Program-made: the position numbers and the translations under genes
Shown: piece after piece, positions 33,735 through 42,305 of the stretch
Position numbering within the stretch: position 1 is the first letter of the stretch
Layout: the number at the start of each line of letters is the position of its first letter
The notes under the pieces: generated by a model
Told to the model about the DNA's origin: nothing
Database searches by the model: none
Seen by the model: the letters and a program-made list of their open reading frames with translations, nothing else
Origin: Nonomuraea sp. NEAU-A123
Lineage (GTDB): Bacteria; Actinomycetota; Actinomycetes; Streptosporangiales; Streptosporangiaceae
DNA: 64,000 nt
Reading direction: 5' to 3'
Assembly (NCBI RefSeq): GCF_018603905.1
Contig: NZ_JAHFZZ010000006.1
Location: 62,001 to 126,000, forward strand

Positions 33735-33765
33735 TTGACGGCTGAGGCCGGATGGTGGGTACATC
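33735..33765 (+). promoter_or_regulatory. Candidate promoter of the 101-residue hypothetical gene
   Basis: TTGACG (33735-33740) and TACATC (33760-33765) are spaced by 19 bases (18 if GTACAT is taken), about 38 bases before the GTG at 33803. Confidence 0.4.
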
Positions 33766-33802
33766 CCGGTGTGTGCGACGAAACGTCAGCTGGGGGTGGC
33801 GC

Positions 33803-34108
33803 GTGACCGAGGGGCGCACTGCGACGGAGAAGCTCCACGCGGAGCTGCATGGCCTCGGCGTCACCAGCGCCTACGAGGTAGGCGACGACGCCACCGTCTC
33901 GGTGTGGATCGGCCTGGTCGTGCATTACAGGGACGGGTTTTACCGCTGGCAGGAAGGAGCGGTGCGACGTCGGCATTTGGGTACGGATCCGGTCGGTTGC
34001 GCTATACGAGTGGCGCGTCGCTACACCGAACTCCAGGCGGATATCCCACTGTGGTGGGACGACCTGGCCAAGGAGTTGCGGGGGAACCCGGCGCAGGGAT
34101 ATCCGTAA
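33803..34108 (+). CDS. Hypothetical protein
   Basis: A 101-residue soluble protein with GTG start (the upstream in-frame Met at 33752 overlaps the promoter). Segments TATEKLHAELHGLGVTSAYE, VSVWIGLVVHYRDGFYRW and GTDPVGCAIRVARRYTELQ suggest a small alpha/beta fold. Trp and Tyr are frequent; there is no signal peptide. The ATG of the deacetylase gene follows after 27 bases, so the two may be cotranscribed. I do not recognise the family. Confidence 0.68.
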   Translation: MTEGRTATEKLHAELHGLGVTSAYEVGDDATVSVWIGLVVHYRDGFYRWQEGAVRRRHLGTDPVGCAIRVARRYTELQADIPLWWDDLAKELRGNPAQGYP

Positions 34109-34135
34109 CCCCGCCGGACGCTCTCGGGGGGCGGC

Positions 34136-34909
34136 ATGCGGGCATGGGCTCTGTCGCTGGCACTGCTGATCATGGCGGGATGCGGCACCCAGCCGGTGAT
34201 CCACCCCCAGTTGGCCCGCCCCCAGGCGCCCATCGACCCCAAGACGCTGGCCAAGCGGCTTGAGGCCATGCAACCCGGCTGGCCGGCCGCCCGCAGGATC
34301 GACTGCGGGCACCTGAAGTGCGTCGCGCTCACCTTCGACGACGGGCCCGGCCCCTACACCGGCAAGCTGCTGGACCTGCTGCGCGCCCGGAACATGAGGG
34401 CCACGTTCTTCGTCCTGGGGGAGATGGTCGCCGCCGATCGGGGCGGCCACCTGGTGCGTCGCATCGTGGCCGAGGGGCACGAGCTCGGCAACCACTCGTG
34501 GAGCCATCCCCCGCTCACCGGATTGCCGGACGAGAGGCTGCGCTTCCAGCTCAGGCACACGAACGAGCTGGTGGAGCGGGTGACCGGGGTCCGGATGCGG
34601 GTGATGCGCCCGCCGTACGGGGCGACGAACCACCGGGTGGTCGCCGAAGCGCGGCGTGAGGGGCTGGCGCAGATCCTGTGGAGCGTCGACACCCTGGACT
34701 GGCGCGACCCGGTGCCCGCCATCGTGGCCAGGCGGGCGAGCAAGGCGAAGGCGGGGGCGATCGTGCTGATGCACGACGTTCACCGCACCACCGTCCAGGC
34801 TGTCCCGACCCTGCTCGACGTGCTGGAGAAGAGGGGCTGCACGCCGGTGACCATCTCGGAGCTGTACGGCAGGACGCCCGTACCGGGCCGGACGTACATG
34901 GGCGGATGA
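34136..34909 (+). CDS. Polysaccharide deacetylase lipoprotein (NodB/CE4)
   Basis: A 257-residue secreted lipoprotein, lipobox Cys16 (LLIMAGC). The NodB domain has all five CE4 motifs: TFDDGPGPYT (catalytic base and metal Asp), HSWSHPPL (metal His pair), RPPYGATN, LWSVDTLDWRD, and VLMHDVHRTT (catalytic His). It is therefore expected to be an active deacetylase of peptidoglycan or another amino-sugar polymer at the outer membrane face. It follows the hypothetical gene closely. Substrate not determinable here. Confidence 0.92.
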   Translation: MRAWALSLALLIMAGCGTQPVIHPQLARPQAPIDPKTLAKRLEAMQPGWPAARRIDCGHLKCVALTFDDGPGPYTGKLLDLLRARNMRATFFVLGEMVAADRGGHLVRRIVAEGHELGNHSWSHPPLTGLPDERLRFQLRHTNELVERVTGVRMRVMRPPYGATNHRVVAEARREGLAQILWSVDTLDWRDPVPAIVARRASKAKAGAIVLMHDVHRTTVQAVPTLLDVLEKRGCTPVTISELYGRTPVPGRTYMGG

Positions 34910-34966
34910 AGCCGGACCGGTCGAGCGGCGCGCTGACCGTCGTCCGGTCGTGGCACTCTTGAGGGC

Positions 34967-35617
34967 ATGGGGTTCACCGGCTTTCCCGACGAGGCTTTCC
35001 TGTTCTACGAGGGCCTTGAGGCGGACAACAGCAAGACGTACTTCACCCGGCACAAGCACCTCTACGAGGAGGCGGTGCGCGCGCCGATGCTCGCCCTCAC
35101 CGGCGAGCTGGCCGCCGAGTTCGGGGAGGCCCAGCTGTTCCGCCCCTACCGCGACGTCCGCTTCGCCAAGGACAAGTCGCCCTACAAGACCCACCAGGGC
35201 GCCTTCGTGGATCTCACGCCCGGCATCGGCCTCTACCTCCAGCTCGGCGCCGACGGCGTCTACGCGGCCGGCGGCATCTACACCCAGGCGTCCGACCAGG
35301 TGGCCCGCTACCGCGCCGCGGTCGACGAGGACCTCACGGGCAAGCCGCTGGCGGACATGGTGACGGCCCTCCAGGCCGAAGGCTTCGTCATCGGCGGCGA
35401 CCGGCTCAAGACCCGGCCCCGTGGCATTCCGGAGGACCATCCGCGCCTCGACCTGCTGCGCCACAGGTCCCTCTACGCGGGCCGCCAGTGGGAGCCCGAG
35501 CCGTGGGTGCACACCGCCGAGGTCCTCGACCGCGTCCGCGACACCTGGCGCGCCTTCGGGCCGCTGGTGGACTGGCTCTGCGCCCACGTACGGGCCAGCG
35601 AGCAGCCCCGCCGCTGA
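34967..35617 (+). CDS. DUF2461 domain protein
   Basis: A 216-residue protein of the DUF2461 family: GFTGFPDEAFLFYEGLEADNSKTYFTRHK at the start, then RPYRDVRFAKDKSPYKTHQG and LYLQLGADGVYAAGGIY, all family hallmarks, and PRGIPEDHPRLDLLRHRSL later. The biochemical role is unknown. No signal or membrane segment. It precedes the DUF2079 gene by 10 bases. Confidence 0.92.
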   Translation: MGFTGFPDEAFLFYEGLEADNSKTYFTRHKHLYEEAVRAPMLALTGELAAEFGEAQLFRPYRDVRFAKDKSPYKTHQGAFVDLTPGIGLYLQLGADGVYAAGGIYTQASDQVARYRAAVDEDLTGKPLADMVTALQAEGFVIGGDRLKTRPRGIPEDHPRLDLLRHRSLYAGRQWEPEPWVHTAEVLDRVRDTWRAFGPLVDWLCAHVRASEQPRR

Positions 35618-35627
35618 CCGCCCGACC

Positions 35628-37127
35628 ATGGGAAGCGAACAGGCCGTGACGACAGAGGCGCTCACGGCGCCGGACACCCCCGAGGTCGGCGCCCGGACCC
35701 GCCGCGACCGCGTCACGCTGGCGGCGATCACCGCCACGGCGGCCGCCCTCTACACCACCCTCTCCCTGACCAGGCTCGCGAACTTCAAGGCCGGCGCCTA
35801 CGACCTGGTGATCTTCGACCAGGCCGTCCGCTCCTATGCGCAGTTCCGCCTGCCCATAGCCATCGTCAAGGGCATCCACAACGGCTTCGGCCCCGGCTTC
35901 TCCACCCTCGGCGATCACTGGTCGCCCATCCTGGCCCTCCTGGCCCCTCTCTACTGGCTGTTCGACGGCCCGAAGACGCTCCTGGTCGCCCAGGCGGTGC
36001 TGCTGGCCGCGGCGGCGATCCCGCTGTGGGTGTTCACGCGGCGGGCCCTCGGGCCGGGCGCCGCGCACCTCGTCGCCGTGGCCTACACGCTCTCGTGGCC
36101 CGTGTTGGAGACCGTGGCGTTCGACTTCCACGAGGCGGCGTTCGCGCCCCTGCTCACCGCCGTGCTGCTCGAACGCCGCCAGGCGGGCAAGCGCGTCGCC
36201 GTGGTAGTGGCCGCCCTGGCGCTGCTGTGCGTCAAGGAGGACATGGGACTGCTGGTCGCGGGGTTCGGGACGGTCCTGCTCGCCCAGCGCGGCTGGCGCG
36301 TCCTGGGGGGCGCGTTCGTGGTGGGCGGGGCGGCCTACACGTGGCTGGCCTCGCAGGTGCTCATCCCGCTGTTCGGGGGACGGTCGGACTACTACTGGGC
36401 CTACGGCGCGCTCGGGCCGGACATGGGGGGCGTCGCGCGCACCGCCCTGACCGATCCGCTGGCGGTCCTGGCCCAGCTCGGCAGCCCGCCGGTCAAGCTC
36501 GTCACGCTAACCCTGCTGCTCGGCGTCACGCTGATGGCGGCGCCGCTTTCGCCGCTGCTGATCATGGCGGTTCCGCTGCTCGCCGAGCGGATGCTGGCCA
36601 GCTCGTTCCCCAACTGGTGGGTGCCCGGCTACCACTACAACGCCTTCATCGTGGTGGTGGTCTTCGCGGCCGGCGTCGACGGTGTCCAGCGGCTGCGCTC
36701 CCGCGGCGGGGACCGGGTGCCGCGATTCTGGGCCTTGGGGGTGGCCGGCGTCGCCCTGGCCTCCGTGCCGTTCTTCTCCCTGGCCGACCTGGCCGACCTC
36801 GACTCCTACCGGCACGACGCCCGTGAGCGGGCCGCGGCCGCCGCCGTCGCCGTGGTGCCCGACGGGGCGCTCGTGGAGGCGGCCAACAACCTGGCGCCGG
36901 CCCTGTCCGGGCGGAGCAGGGTGCTGCTGTGGGACCGTACGCACCGTGGGGCCCCGTGGGTCGTGGCCGACGTGGGGCGGCGGATCTTCCCGTTCGCGAA
37001 CGTGACCGAACAGCAGGACCGGGTCCGGTTCCTGGTCGGCAGCGGCTACCAGGTGCGGTTCTCCCAGGACGGCTACGTGGTCCTGGCCGCTACGGGGAGG
37101 ACGACGACGACACCTGGTCTCCCTTGA
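35628..37127 (+). CDS. DUF2079 multi-pass membrane protein
   Basis: A 499-residue membrane protein with about ten helices. LANFKAGAYDLVIFDQAVRSYA, then GDHWSPILALLAPLYWLF and ETVAFDFHEAAFAPLLTA are the DUF2079 hallmarks (distant relatives of GT-C glycosyltransferases; the early loop carries YDL and the FDFHE motif). A soluble C-terminal part (residues ~400-499) faces outside. It may transfer sugars to lipids or proteins, but this is inference from the fold. The ATG at 35628 is preferred; its 3' end overlaps the convergent membrane protein by 38 bases. Confidence 0.85.
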   Translation: MGSEQAVTTEALTAPDTPEVGARTRRDRVTLAAITATAAALYTTLSLTRLANFKAGAYDLVIFDQAVRSYAQFRLPIAIVKGIHNGFGPGFSTLGDHWSPILALLAPLYWLFDGPKTLLVAQAVLLAAAAIPLWVFTRRALGPGAAHLVAVAYTLSWPVLETVAFDFHEAAFAPLLTAVLLERRQAGKRVAVVVAALALLCVKEDMGLLVAGFGTVLLAQRGWRVLGGAFVVGGAAYTWLASQVLIPLFGGRSDYYWAYGALGPDMGGVARTALTDPLAVLAQLGSPPVKLVTLTLLLGVTLMAAPLSPLLIMAVPLLAERMLASSFPNWWVPGYHYNAFIVVVVFAAGVDGVQRLRSRGGDRVPRFWALGVAGVALASVPFFSLADLADLDSYRHDARERAAAAAVAVVPDGALVEAANNLAPALSGRSRVLLWDRTHRGAPWVVADVGRRIFPFANVTEQQDRVRFLVGSGYQVRFSQDGYVVLAATGRTTTTPGLP

Positions 37128-39624
37128 GGATGCGGTCCACGGTCTGGCCCGCCGCCGACGTCGCCGCCGTGGTGCCCGCCGCGATGACGACGGCCAGCAG
37201 CGGCGTGGCCAGGCTGCGTACGCTGCGGATGTTGCGCACCCGCGCCCACGGCTCCCCGGCCAGATGCATGATGCGCCATTCCCAGTACAACCCGAGCCCG
37301 ATGCAGACCAGCGCCACCTCGCCCACCACGATGGCCATGACCTGCACCTTGTCCGCCACCCCGACGTCCGGCTCGAACAGCGTCGGCAGGTACGCCGACA
37401 GCTCCGTGACCAACGCCGCCGCCATCAGGTGGAGCGCCTTGGTCATCGGCTGGGTGCCCCGGATGCGCGGATAGAAGTAGCCGAACAGGAAACCGAAGGC
37501 GGGCAGGGTGAGCAGGTAACGGGAGTCGAACACGAAGCTGCTCAGGTCGGCCCCCGACGGCCAGCCGTACACGAGCACGAAAGGCGTGCTCAGCAGCAGG
37601 CTGATCACGAACGCGTACACCCCGTTGTGCCAGGGCGTGCAGCCGGCGGCGGTGGCGAGGGCCGTCTCGGGGTGCCGCCCGTGCTCGTGCAGCGCGGCTT
37701 CCAGCTCGAGCCGCCGCGTGTCGAAGTCGGCCATCGTCAGCTCGCCGGAGCCCAGCTTGCCCCGGCCGATGCGATAGAGCTCCTGCTCGGAGATGAGCAG
37801 CAGCCGCTTGTGCAGGGCGGCCCTGACCAGTTGCCGGTGCTCCTCGGCGGAGGTGGGCTCGACGACGGCCGGGTGGGGGCGTACGAGCAGCCAGCGGGCG
37901 GTCACCCAGGCGGCGATCGAGGTGATCGTCAACTGCGGCAGCGCCACGTTGACGTCGGTGAGCGTGGTGCTCCCCCGAGGGGTGAGGTAGAGCACCATCA
38001 GGCAGACGATCACGGTGGCCTGCGTCGCCGGGTGGTCGAGCGCGGCCAGTGAGCCGCCGAGCCGCCTGAGCCGGAGCACCAGCAGCGCGAACGCCAGCAG
38101 CAACAACCCGAGCACGCCGCGGACGAGCGGGTCGAGCGGCAGGATGCCGATCTTCGGCAGGTTCGACACGTCCGCCGCGGTGGGGGGGAGGTTCCACGAC
38201 CCGGCGTCCAGCCACTCCGTCGGCCATCCCTGCACCAGCAGGCTCACGAGCAGGGCGCCGACGACCGCCGTGCGGGTCCACGTCTTGGTGGCCACCGCGA
38301 TGGCGGCGATCGGGATCATCGCCCAGCCGAGGGCCAGCACCAGCCGGATGCTGTCCGGCGGGTACGCCCCGGTCAGCAGCGCCCGGCCCCACAGCGCCAG
38401 CGCCAGCAGGCCGATCGCCGCCTCGGCCGCCAGCACCGCCAGCCGTACGATCACCACGCGGACCCCCAGGTCCACGCTGAACACCACCGCCGCCGCCGCG
38501 GCCGCCGCGGCCGCGACCACGGAGCCGATCAGCAGTGTCTGGCCGGGCAACTGCTGATGCAGCCACGACCAGGACAGCATGCCGAGGCCGACGAGGCAGC
38601 CGAGCCCGGTCACGACGAGCATGTCGCGGGTGGTCCACGGCGGGCTGGTCGGCAGCGCCCGGCTCGCGTGCCGCGCCGTGAGCGCCGGCACCGCGAGGAA
38701 CAGCGCCACGTACGCCACGGGCCGCCAGCTCGGAGCCAGGAGCGGGAGCAGCACCAGAGGCGTGATCAGGGCGAGCCCCAAGACGAGCTCACGGTTGGGC
38801 TGCCGGTTCCACCAGGCCATGCCGAGCGAGCGCGCCAGGAAGGCGACCAGCGCGATCGCGGTGAGCACGCCGAGCCCGGCCGTCCACGAGAAGTCGTTCT
38901 CCTCCATCGCGTCCGGGAACCCGTAGGAGTCCTGGGCCAGCGTCACCCGCACCAGGTACGGCCCGGCGGTGAACTGCAGGAGGTCCGGCTCCTCCCGGTC
39001 GGGCTTGATGCTTTCCAACTGGAGCACGGTCCACTCGCCCGGCAGCAGGCTGATCGTGCGCTGCTCCACGAGGAGCGGCTTGGCGCTGGGCGCGTTGAAG
39101 TCGAGCGTCATCAGCGCGCCGGGCGCGAACTGGCGTAGCAACGTCACCCGGAACTCGGCCGTCGTCAGCCCGTCCTTCGTGGTGATGAGCGGCGCCGGTC
39201 GCGTGGTCGGCGCCAGCGCGGCGCCGCTCACCTTGATCGCCCCGAAGCCCTTGTCGGTGAACCGCCGGATCCCCTCGGGGAAGCTGCCGCCCTGCCGCAG
39301 CGCCTCGACCAGCTTGTCGGCCTCGTTCATGCGCAGCCGGTGCACGATGGTCACTTTGACCTGGCGCTGCCGCTCGTCGAGCCGGCCCTCGGGCACGGCG
39401 CGTAGATCACCAGGCCCGGCCCCGGTCACCCGGACCTCGGTCGTGGCCTGCCGTTCGCGATCTACGCGCGGATCGTTCTGGACCAACTCCCACGGATCGG
39501 GCACGGCGGCCTCCGTGGCCCGCGCGGCCTGCGGCACGGGCCTGGCCGCCACCGTGCACCAGACAATCGCTCCTGCCGAGACCATCGCCAGCCCGAACGC
39601 GATGAACATCCGGAGCTTCCCCAC
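37090..39624 (-). CDS. Large multi-pass membrane protein (possibly DUF6185 family)
   Basis: An 844-residue membrane protein. An N-terminal helix (MFIAFGLAMVSAGAIVWCTV) is followed by an exterior domain of about 230 residues (VTIVHRLRMNEADKLVEAL, LLPGEWTVLQLESIKPD), then some twelve or more helices with a cytoplasmic loop (EEHRQLVRAALHKRLLLISEQELYRIGRGKL). The size and layout fit what I recall of DUF6185, but I cannot confirm it. The function is unknown. It is monocistronic on the minus strand and overlaps the DUF2079 gene tail to tail. Confidence 0.8.
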   Translation of the reverse strand: MGKLRMFIAFGLAMVSAGAIVWCTVAARPVPQAARATEAAVPDPWELVQNDPRVDRERQATTEVRVTGAGPGDLRAVPEGRLDERQRQVKVTIVHRLRMNEADKLVEALRQGGSFPEGIRRFTDKGFGAIKVSGAALAPTTRPAPLITTKDGLTTAEFRVTLLRQFAPGALMTLDFNAPSAKPLLVEQRTISLLPGEWTVLQLESIKPDREEPDLLQFTAGPYLVRVTLAQDSYGFPDAMEENDFSWTAGLGVLTAIALVAFLARSLGMAWWNRQPNRELVLGLALITPLVLLPLLAPSWRPVAYVALFLAVPALTARHASRALPTSPPWTTRDMLVVTGLGCLVGLGMLSWSWLHQQLPGQTLLIGSVVAAAAAAAAAVVFSVDLGVRVVIVRLAVLAAEAAIGLLALALWGRALLTGAYPPDSIRLVLALGWAMIPIAAIAVATKTWTRTAVVGALLVSLLVQGWPTEWLDAGSWNLPPTAADVSNLPKIGILPLDPLVRGVLGLLLLAFALLVLRLRRLGGSLAALDHPATQATVIVCLMVLYLTPRGSTTLTDVNVALPQLTITSIAAWVTARWLLVRPHPAVVEPTSAEEHRQLVRAALHKRLLLISEQELYRIGRGKLGSGELTMADFDTRRLELEAALHEHGRHPETALATAAGCTPWHNGVYAFVISLLLSTPFVLVYGWPSGADLSSFVFDSRYLLTLPAFGFLFGYFYPRIRGTQPMTKALHLMAAALVTELSAYLPTLFEPDVGVADKVQVMAIVVGEVALVCIGLGLYWEWRIMHLAGEPWARVRNIRSVRSLATPLLAVVIAAGTTAATSAAGQTVDRILKGDQVSSSSSP

Positions 39625-39723
39625 AGTGAGGATGATTCACTCGCGGAGGGAGTTGTTCCATCCAGTCCGGTCACGGTGTGGTCACACCTGACTTTTAACC
39701 CGGAATCGCAGTGAGGGCTGGAA

Positions 39724-41574
39724 TCAGGCGCGCTTGGCGCGAGCGGCGGAGCGGCCACGCGCGGAGGCGTCGAGGACCACCTTGCGGATGCGTACGTGAT
39801 CCGGGGTGATCTCCACGCACTCGTCCTCGCGGATGAACTCCAGGGCCTGCTCCAGGGACAGGTTGCGCGGCGGGATCACCTTCTCGGTCTCCTCGCTGGT
39901 GGAGGAGCGCATGTTGGTGAGCTTCTTCTCCTTGGTGATGTTGACGTCCATGTCGTCGGACCGGGAGTTCTCGCCGACGATCATGCCCTCGTAGACCTCG
40001 GTGGTCGGCGACACGAACAGCGTGCCCCGCTCCTGCAGGTTGAGCATGGCGAAGGCGGTCACGGGACCGGAGCGGTCGGCCACCAGGGAGCCGTTGTTGC
40101 GGGTGCGCAGCTCGCCGAACCACGGCTCGTAGGAGTCGAAGACGTGGTGCACCAGGCCGGTGCCGCGCGTCTCGGTGAGGAACTCGGTGCGGAAGCCGAT
40201 CAGGCCACGCGCCGGCACCACGAACTCCATCCGGATCCAGCCGGTGCCGTGGTTGGTCATGTGCTCCATGCGGCCCTTGCGGACTGCGAGGAGCTGCGTG
40301 ATCGCGCCCAGGTATTCCTCCGGGCAGTCGACCGTGAGGCGCTCGACCGGCTCGTGCACCTTGCCGTCGACGAGCTTGGTGACCACCTGCGGCTTGCCGA
40401 CGGTCAGCTCGTAGCCCTCGCGGCGCATCTGCTCGACCAGGATGGCCAGCGCCAGCTCACCGCGGCCCTGCACCTCCCAGGAGTCGGGCCGGTCGGTGGG
40501 GAGCACGCGCAGCGACACGTTGCCGACGAGCTCCTTCTCCAGCCGGTCCTTGACCATACGGGCGGTGACCTTGGAGCCCTTGGACTTGCCGACCAGCGGC
40601 GAGGTGTTGGTGCCGATGGTCATCGAGATGGCGGGCTCGTCGACCGTGATGAGGGGCAGCGGACGCGGGTCCTCGGGGTCGGCCAGCGTCTCGCCGATCA
40701 TGATCTCGGGGATGCCGGCGATCGCGATGATGTCGCCGGGACCCGCCTGCTCGGCCGGCTTGCGCTCCAGCGCCTCGGTCATGAGCAGCTCGGTGATCTT
40801 GACCCGCTGGATCGTGCCGTCGGTACGGCACCAGGCCACCTGCTGGCCCTTGCGCAGCACGCCCTGGTGGATCCGGCAGAGCGCGATGCGGCCCAGGTAG
40901 GAGGAGGCGTCGAGGTTGGTGACGTGGGCCTGCAGCGGGGCGTTGGGGTCGTAGACGGGCGCCGGGATCGTCGACTTGATGATGTCGAAGAGCGGCTCCA
41001 GGTCCTCGGCGTCGGGCATGCCGCCGTCCTCGGGACGGTTCATGGAGGCGCGGCCCGCCTTGGCCGAGGCGTAGATGATCGGGAAGTCGATCTGCTCCTC
41101 GGTCGCGTCCAGGTCCATGAAGAGCTCGTAGACCTCGTCCACGACCTCCTTGATGCGTGCGTCGGGCCGGTCGACCTTGTTGATGCACAGGATGACCGGC
41201 ATCTTGGCGCCGAACGCCTTGCGCAGCACGAAGCGGGTCTGCGGCAGCGGCCCCTCGGAAGCGTCGACCAGCAACACGACGCCGTCGACCATCGACAGGC
41301 CACGCTCCACCTCGCCACCGAAGTCGGCGTGGCCAGGGGTGTCGATGATGTTGATGGTCATGCCGCCGTGAGTCACGGCGGTGTTCTTCGCGAGAATGGT
41401 GATGCCCTTCTCGCGCTCGAGGTCGTTGGAGTCCATGACACGGTCGTCGACGTCCTGGTTGGCGCGGAACGCCCCGGACTGCCAGAGCATGGCGTCGACC
41501 AGCGTGGTCTTGCCATGGTCGACGTGCGCGATGATCGCGATATTCCGCAGGTCGTCGCGGCTGTTCAAAGGCAT
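39724..41574 (-). CDS. typA: GTP-binding protein TypA/BipA
   Basis: A 616-residue ribosome-associated translational GTPase. G1 is IAHVDHGKTTLVDAML, then GITILAKNTAV (switch I), DTPGHADFGGEVERGLSMVDG (G3), INKVDRPDAR (G4) and the EF-G-like domains (RGELALAILVEQMRREGYE, ARGLIGFRTEFLTETRGTG). It ends in a basic tail, RGRSAARAKRA. It acts in ribosome assembly and stress adaptation. Length and motifs are normal; no partner gene is nearby. Confidence 0.97.
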   Translation of the reverse strand: MPLNSRDDLRNIAIIAHVDHGKTTLVDAMLWQSGAFRANQDVDDRVMDSNDLEREKGITILAKNTAVTHGGMTINIIDTPGHADFGGEVERGLSMVDGVVLLVDASEGPLPQTRFVLRKAFGAKMPVILCINKVDRPDARIKEVVDEVYELFMDLDATEEQIDFPIIYASAKAGRASMNRPEDGGMPDAEDLEPLFDIIKSTIPAPVYDPNAPLQAHVTNLDASSYLGRIALCRIHQGVLRKGQQVAWCRTDGTIQRVKITELLMTEALERKPAEQAGPGDIIAIAGIPEIMIGETLADPEDPRPLPLITVDEPAISMTIGTNTSPLVGKSKGSKVTARMVKDRLEKELVGNVSLRVLPTDRPDSWEVQGRGELALAILVEQMRREGYELTVGKPQVVTKLVDGKVHEPVERLTVDCPEEYLGAITQLLAVRKGRMEHMTNHGTGWIRMEFVVPARGLIGFRTEFLTETRGTGLVHHVFDSYEPWFGELRTRNNGSLVADRSGPVTAFAMLNLQERGTLFVSPTTEVYEGMIVGENSRSDDMDVNITKEKKLTNMRSSTSEETEKVIPPRNLSLEQALEFIREDECVEITPDHVRIRKVVLDASARGRSAARAKRA

Positions 41575-41632
41575 GATGACGTCTCGCTCTGTGATCGTGG
41601 GGGCGACCGCGCGAAGTCGCGGCGTTATAAGT

Positions 41633-42205
41633 CTAGTTGATCCCCTCTGATGGCAGGAGCGGGACGAGGTGACGCCTGGCGTACGCGCGGGTTTCGTCGT
41701 CGCTGTCCAGCGGTATCGCGCTGTCCGGAGTGAGCACGAACGACAGCGCGATGCGGATGAACATCTCGGCCACCGCCTCCGCGTCCGGGGTGTCGAGATG
41801 GGCGGCGAGATACTCCCTGGCGACCGCGAGATAGGCGCCCGCCTCCAGCGTGAGGTGCGGCAGGATCGTCTCGGGCTCGGTCGCCAGCAGCCTGCTCAGC
41901 AACGGATGCCCGCGCACCAGGCGCAACGTGACCGCGAACCCCTCCGTCACCCGGTCGGCCATGGTCGGCAGCGGCCCGACCGCCTGCTCGAAGGCGCGCA
42001 GGAACTGGTGCAGCTCGCGCAGGATCACGCCCTGGATGAGGTCGCTCTTGCGGGAGAAGCGCCGGTATACGGTGATCCGCGACAGGCCGGCTTGCCTGGC
42101 CACGTCGTCGACGGTCAGGCGGCGCAGGCCGTGCTCCAGCATCCGCGCGTAGGCCGCGTCGAGGATGCGCTCCGTGGAGGTCGCCTCGGTGGAGTCGTCC
42201 CGCAT
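41633..42205 (-). CDS. TetR/AcrR family regulator
   Basis: A 190-residue regulator with N-terminal HTH (about 12-58): TERILDAAYARMLEHGLRRLTVDDVARQAGLSRITVYRRFSRKSDLI. The ligand domain follows (VTEGFAVTLRLVRGHPLLSRLLATEP). It lies 58 bases from typA and divergent from the first AMP-like gene; the gap holds GTACGTAC (42239-42246) that could be its operator. Ligand and targets unknown. Confidence 0.92.
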   Translation of the reverse strand: MRDDSTEATSTERILDAAYARMLEHGLRRLTVDDVARQAGLSRITVYRRFSRKSDLIQGVILRELHQFLRAFEQAVGPLPTMADRVTEGFAVTLRLVRGHPLLSRLLATEPETILPHLTLEAGAYLAVAREYLAAHLDTPDAEAVAEMFIRIALSFVLTPDSAIPLDSDDETRAYARRHLVPLLPSEGIN

Positions 42206-42245
42206 GGATCAAGACTATGGGCGGTTCTCCCGAGTGCCGTACGTA

Positions 42246-42297
42246 CATAGCGGGTTGCACAATTCTGCGCATGTCCCGATGAGCCCGGATGCCTACA
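42246..42297 (+). promoter_or_regulatory. Module A upstream element
   Basis: CATAGCG (42246), TGCA (42256), CATGT (42270) and ATGAG (42279) recur at identical spacing before the second AMP-like gene (45516-45553), about 25 of 38 aligned positions identical. TACATT (42294-42299 region) could be a -10, leaving almost no leader before ATG 42306. Confidence 0.55.
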
Positions 42298-42305
42298 TTG
42301 GCGGC

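Noticed and set aside
39796..41640. Plus-strand open frame antisense to typA
   Set aside because: Shadow of a highly conserved GTPase gene; composition is that of reverse-complement GC-rich codons.
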